From NCBI RefSeq assembly GCF_000526215.1, contig NZ_JAFQ01000004.1, positions 7,564,001 through 7,628,000 on the forward strand: a stretch of DNA of 64,000 bases. The letters run 5' to 3'. Below the pieces are notes generated by a model that was not told the origin of the DNA, made no database searches, and saw nothing but the letters and a program-made list of their open reading frames with translations. Source of the stretch: Nocardia sp. BMG51109 (GTDB taxonomy: Bacteria; Actinomycetota; Actinomycetes; Mycobacteriales; Mycobacteriaceae). Shown one piece after another: positions 61,452 to 64,000 of this stretch. The translations under genes were made by a program, and so were the position numbers. Within the stretch, counting starts at the first letter, position 1. Every line of letters begins with the position of its first letter.

Positions 61452-62798
61452 GTGTTTCACGAACTTACTGAATTCGATGACTGGTTCGCCGAGCGCAGGC
61501 GGGCACACGAATTTCGGGTGAACCGCGTTCCACTCGACAGCCTCAGCGGCTGGTCGATGGATCCGGAAACCTTTGCGGTCCGGCACGACTCCGGCCGCTT
61601 CTTCGCCGTCGACGGTCTCGAGGTTCATACCGATCACGGTTATGATCGCACCTGGTCGCAACCGATCATCGATCAGCCCGAAATCGGCATCCTCGGCATT
61701 CTGACCAAGAGGTTCGACGGCGTTCCACACTTCTTGATGCAGGCCAAGATGGAACCCGGAAATATCGATCTGCTCGAGCTGTCACCGACCGTACAGGCGA
61801 CTCGCAGCAACTACACACAGGTGCACAAGGGAAAGTCGGTAGCCTACCTGGAGTACTTCCGCGACCCCAGCCACGGTCACATTCTGTCCGATACGCTGCA
61901 GTCCGAACAGGGTTCGTGGTTCCTGCACAAGAGAAACCGAAACATGATCGTCGAGACCACGGCGGACGTGCCGGTTCTCGACGACTTCTGCTGGCTGACC
62001 TACGACCAGATCGGCGAGTTGCTGACCCGGGACAACGTCGTCAACATGGATTCACGGACCGTCCTGGCCGGCTATCCGTTCACCGAACCCGGAAAACCCT
62101 GCTGGTACGTTCCGCCGCGGGCCGCTCACCCGCCCCGGACGGGGACGGTGAACCGCGCCGCACCCCGCGATATCACCGAGGTACTGAGCTGGTTCGCCGA
62201 CATGAAGTCGCGATACCGGCTGACCCGTAGCCGGATCCCGCTCTGCGATGCCAAGGGCTGGATTTGCACGAGTGAATCGGTGACGCACGAATCGAATCGC
62301 TACTTCTCGGTGATCGGGGTCGACGTCGAAGCCGGCAGCCGCGAAGTGAGCAGCTGGTCTCAGCCCGTCCTGGCGCCCGCCGATCGCGGGGTGGCCGCGT
62401 TCCTGGTCAGCCGCCGCGACGACGAGCTACGCGTGCTGGCGCAGGCCCACACCCAGGCCGGCACCCTGGACGTGCTGGAGATCGCACCCACCGTGCAGTG
62501 CACGCCGAGCAACTACGATCATCTGCCCTCGGACAAACAACCGGCCTTCCTGGACCATGTGCTGCGGGCATCGCGGGAGCACGTGCTTCTCGATGTCGTG
62601 CATTCCGAGGAGGGCGGCAGGTTCTATCACGCACAGAACCGGTATCTGCTGGTCGAGGCGCCGGACGATTTCCCGGCCGACGTGCATCCCGATTTCAGCT
62701 GGATCACCGTGCCGCAGATCGCCGAGATCGCCCGCTACGGAAATCATGTCAACGTCGAGGCACGCAGCCTGCTCGCCTGCCTCCGCTTCCTGCGGTGA
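61452..62798 (+). CDS. NDP-hexose 2,3-dehydratase
   Basis: 448 aa from GTG 61452 (GGGGAG 5 nt upstream). Two homologous halves, each with an SxSQP substrate-site-like segment (TWSQPIIDQPEIGILGIL; SSWSQPVLAPADRGVAAFL), a QAKMEPGN/QAHTQAGT block and a PTVQATRSNY/PTVQCTPSNY block, as in TylX3, Gra-orf27 and EvaA. These enzymes remove the 2-OH of dTDP-4-keto-6-deoxyglucose; the 3-keto product is then reduced by the Gfo/Idh protein. This defines a 2,6-dideoxysugar pathway. Confidence 0.95.
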   Translation: MFHELTEFDDWFAERRRAHEFRVNRVPLDSLSGWSMDPETFAVRHDSGRFFAVDGLEVHTDHGYDRTWSQPIIDQPEIGILGILTKRFDGVPHFLMQAKMEPGNIDLLELSPTVQATRSNYTQVHKGKSVAYLEYFRDPSHGHILSDTLQSEQGSWFLHKRNRNMIVETTADVPVLDDFCWLTYDQIGELLTRDNVVNMDSRTVLAGYPFTEPGKPCWYVPPRAAHPPRTGTVNRAAPRDITEVLSWFADMKSRYRLTRSRIPLCDAKGWICTSESVTHESNRYFSVIGVDVEAGSREVSSWSQPVLAPADRGVAAFLVSRRDDELRVLAQAHTQAGTLDVLEIAPTVQCTPSNYDHLPSDKQPAFLDHVLRASREHVLLDVVHSEEGGRFYHAQNRYLLVEAPDDFPADVHPDFSWITVPQIAEIARYGNHVNVEARSLLACLRFLR

Positions 62799-62813
62799 CG
62801 ATGCGGAGGCACC

Positions 62814-64000
62814 TCAGCCCCCGACCGGTCGGCGGCGCACACCGATCAGCGCGATCGATACGACGCCGAGAACGGCGCAGATCGCCGCGACCACATACTG
62901 GGTGTGCTGCCACGACCAGGCGAACGCCTGCGACTGTTCGGCGAACTTGTCCGGATCCACTGTGCCCGCACCGACTTTCGCGGCCGTCGCGGCATCGCCC
63001 AGTCGAGAGGTCAACAGCGACAGCAGGTTTGCGGAAAAGCCGGCGATGACCAGGGCCTCCGCCGAGCCGCGCAGTGTGTTGAGGAACCCCGCCGCCATGC
63101 CGGAGCGATCCGAGGGAACCAGCAGCATCGCCTGACCGTCGGTGAGGCCGAAGGAAACGCCCATGCCGATCCCGATGCACAGCAGCGGCCCGGCGAGCAT
63201 GACGACGGTCGGTTGGGCATCGAGCACGCTCAGCCACAGGTTGCCGACGACGACCAGGATCAGAGCGGTCGCCATCAGCAGCCGCGCCGACCCGCCCGCG
63301 GAGACGATCGCACCCGCCGCGCTCGGCAGCACCAGCACCGGCGCGGTCAGCAGCAGCATGGTCAGACCCGCTGTACCACTGGACATTCCACCGACGCTCT
63401 GCAGGAATGTGGGCAGATACACCAGGGCGCCGAGAAAGCCGATGACCGTGGTCAGAGTGCTCAGTACCCAGCCCATGAAGCCGGGGTTGCGGACGAGCCC
63501 CGGGTCCAGAACCGGTGCCGCGACCCGTAACTGAACGACCGCGAACGCGACGAGGGCGAGGAGGCCGCCGATCACGGACCAGACGACCACCGGATCGCTC
63601 CAACCGCTGTCGGGCCCCGCCAGCACGGCGAACATCAACGCCGACAAGCCGATCACGAACAAGGCGATGCCGGCCCAGTCGACTCGATGTGGTCCGCTCG
63701 CCCGCGATTCACGGAGCATCCGCGAGCAGACGAGCAGGACGATGCCGATGGTGGCGTACACGCCGAAGCTACCGCGCCATCCGATCAGGCTGATCAGGGC
63801 GCCCGACAGTGAGGGACCGACCGCGATACCGACCCCCGCCATCGTTCCCATCAGGGCGAACGCCCTGGTCAGAGCGCCCCCTTGGAAGGTGCTCGCCAGA
63901 ATCGCGCCGCCGGCGGCCATCACCCCCGCGGCGCCTACACCCGCGATGAACCGCGCCGCGTCGACCATCGCGATATGGGAGCCGACCGCACAGATCAGCG
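62814..64000 (-). CDS. MFS efflux transporter (DHA2/EmrB-like), N-terminus beyond window
   Basis: About 395 residues visible; the start lies past the window edge. Motifs ARFIAGVGAAGVMAAGGAILASTF and ALMGTMAGVGIAVGPSLSGALISLIGWRGSFGVYATIG (motif C of drug exporters) are clear, and about 11 further hydrophobic segments follow to a C-terminal GVRRRPVGG. At the edge of the gene cluster it is the likely exporter and self-resistance protein. It is convergent with the 2,3-dehydratase gene, with only 15 bp between them. Confidence 0.88.
   Translation of the reverse strand, partial: LICAVGSHIAMVDAARFIAGVGAAGVMAAGGAILASTFQGGALTRAFALMGTMAGVGIAVGPSLSGALISLIGWRGSFGVYATIGIVLLVCSRMLRESRASGPHRVDWAGIALFVIGLSALMFAVLAGPDSGWSDPVVVWSVIGGLLALVAFAVVQLRVAAPVLDPGLVRNPGFMGWVLSTLTTVIGFLGALVYLPTFLQSVGGMSSGTAGLTMLLLTAPVLVLPSAAGAIVSAGGSARLLMATALILVVVGNLWLSVLDAQPTVVMLAGPLLCIGIGMGVSFGLTDGQAMLLVPSDRSGMAAGFLNTLRGSAEALVIAGFSANLLSLLTSRLGDAATAAKVGAGTVDPDKFAEQSQAFAWSWQHTQYVVAAICAVLGVVSIALIGVRRRPVGG

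Overview
The window is about 70% G+C, uses GTG and TTG starts freely, and is packed with acyl-CoA enzymes, TetR/GntR regulators and duplicated universal stress proteins. This points to a mycolic-acid actinobacterium, most like Nocardia. No rRNA, tRNA, CRISPR array, insertion sequence or phage gene was seen.

Layout. (1) 1-7138: the start of a cytochrome P450, an O-acyltransferase with an SGNH domain, a methyltransferase, an SCP2-type thiolase with its DUF35 partner, and an Ohr/OhrR peroxide pair with two abutting operators. (2) 7345-10472: a small exported protein, then a GntR/UTRA regulator and an acyl-CoA dehydrogenase separated by a 21-bp-spaced direct repeat. (3) 10660-28461: a large catabolic locus. 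A plus-strand operon (crotonase, CoA-transferase, SDR, two hot-dog dehydratases, thiolase) converges on a minus-strand operon (two MmgE/PrpD proteins, acyl-CoA dehydrogenase, ADP-forming acyl-CoA synthetase, complete FbpABC-like importer). A GntR/FCD regulator and an MFS protein follow. A near-identical TCTATAG operator lies at both outer promoters, which suggests one regulon for uptake, CoA activation and beta-oxidation-like breakdown of an unknown organic acid. (4) 28620-34741: a LysR/MFS pair, an acyl-CoA dehydrogenase divergent from a TetR gene with four AGTACT sites, and a DUF2236 (MpaB-like) protein with its own TetR regulator. (5) 35094-43453: a dormancy/hypoxia-like island with Usp proteins, phosphoketolase, a GyrI-DUF302 fusion, an Acg-type nitroreductase and a GlcG/HbpS-type protein. 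It contains one decayed usp and one frameshifted SHOCT gene.

(6) 43443-64000 (running off the window): a biosynthetic gene cluster under a SARP activator. DAHP synthase, a PhzE-like synthase, a PhzD-like isochorismatase and a DhbA/EntA-like dehydrogenase should make 3-hydroxyanthranilate from primary metabolism via chorismate. RmlA, RmlB, an NDP-hexose 2,3-dehydratase, a Gfo/Idh-type ketoreductase and a glycosyltransferase should make and attach a 2,6-dideoxysugar. A glutamine-dependent asparagine synthetase homologue, a salicylate-hydroxylase-like FAD monooxygenase, a berberine-bridge-type oxidase, an LLM flavoprotein, an ABM monooxygenase and an FMN reductase would tailor the product. The thymidylyltransferase and DAHP synthase genes overlap by 4 bp, so sugar and aromatic supply are translationally coupled. 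There is no phzF, phzA/B or phzG, so a phenazine is not expected. The best guess is a glycosylated, oxidised (possibly amidated or quinoid) 3-hydroxyanthranilate derivative.
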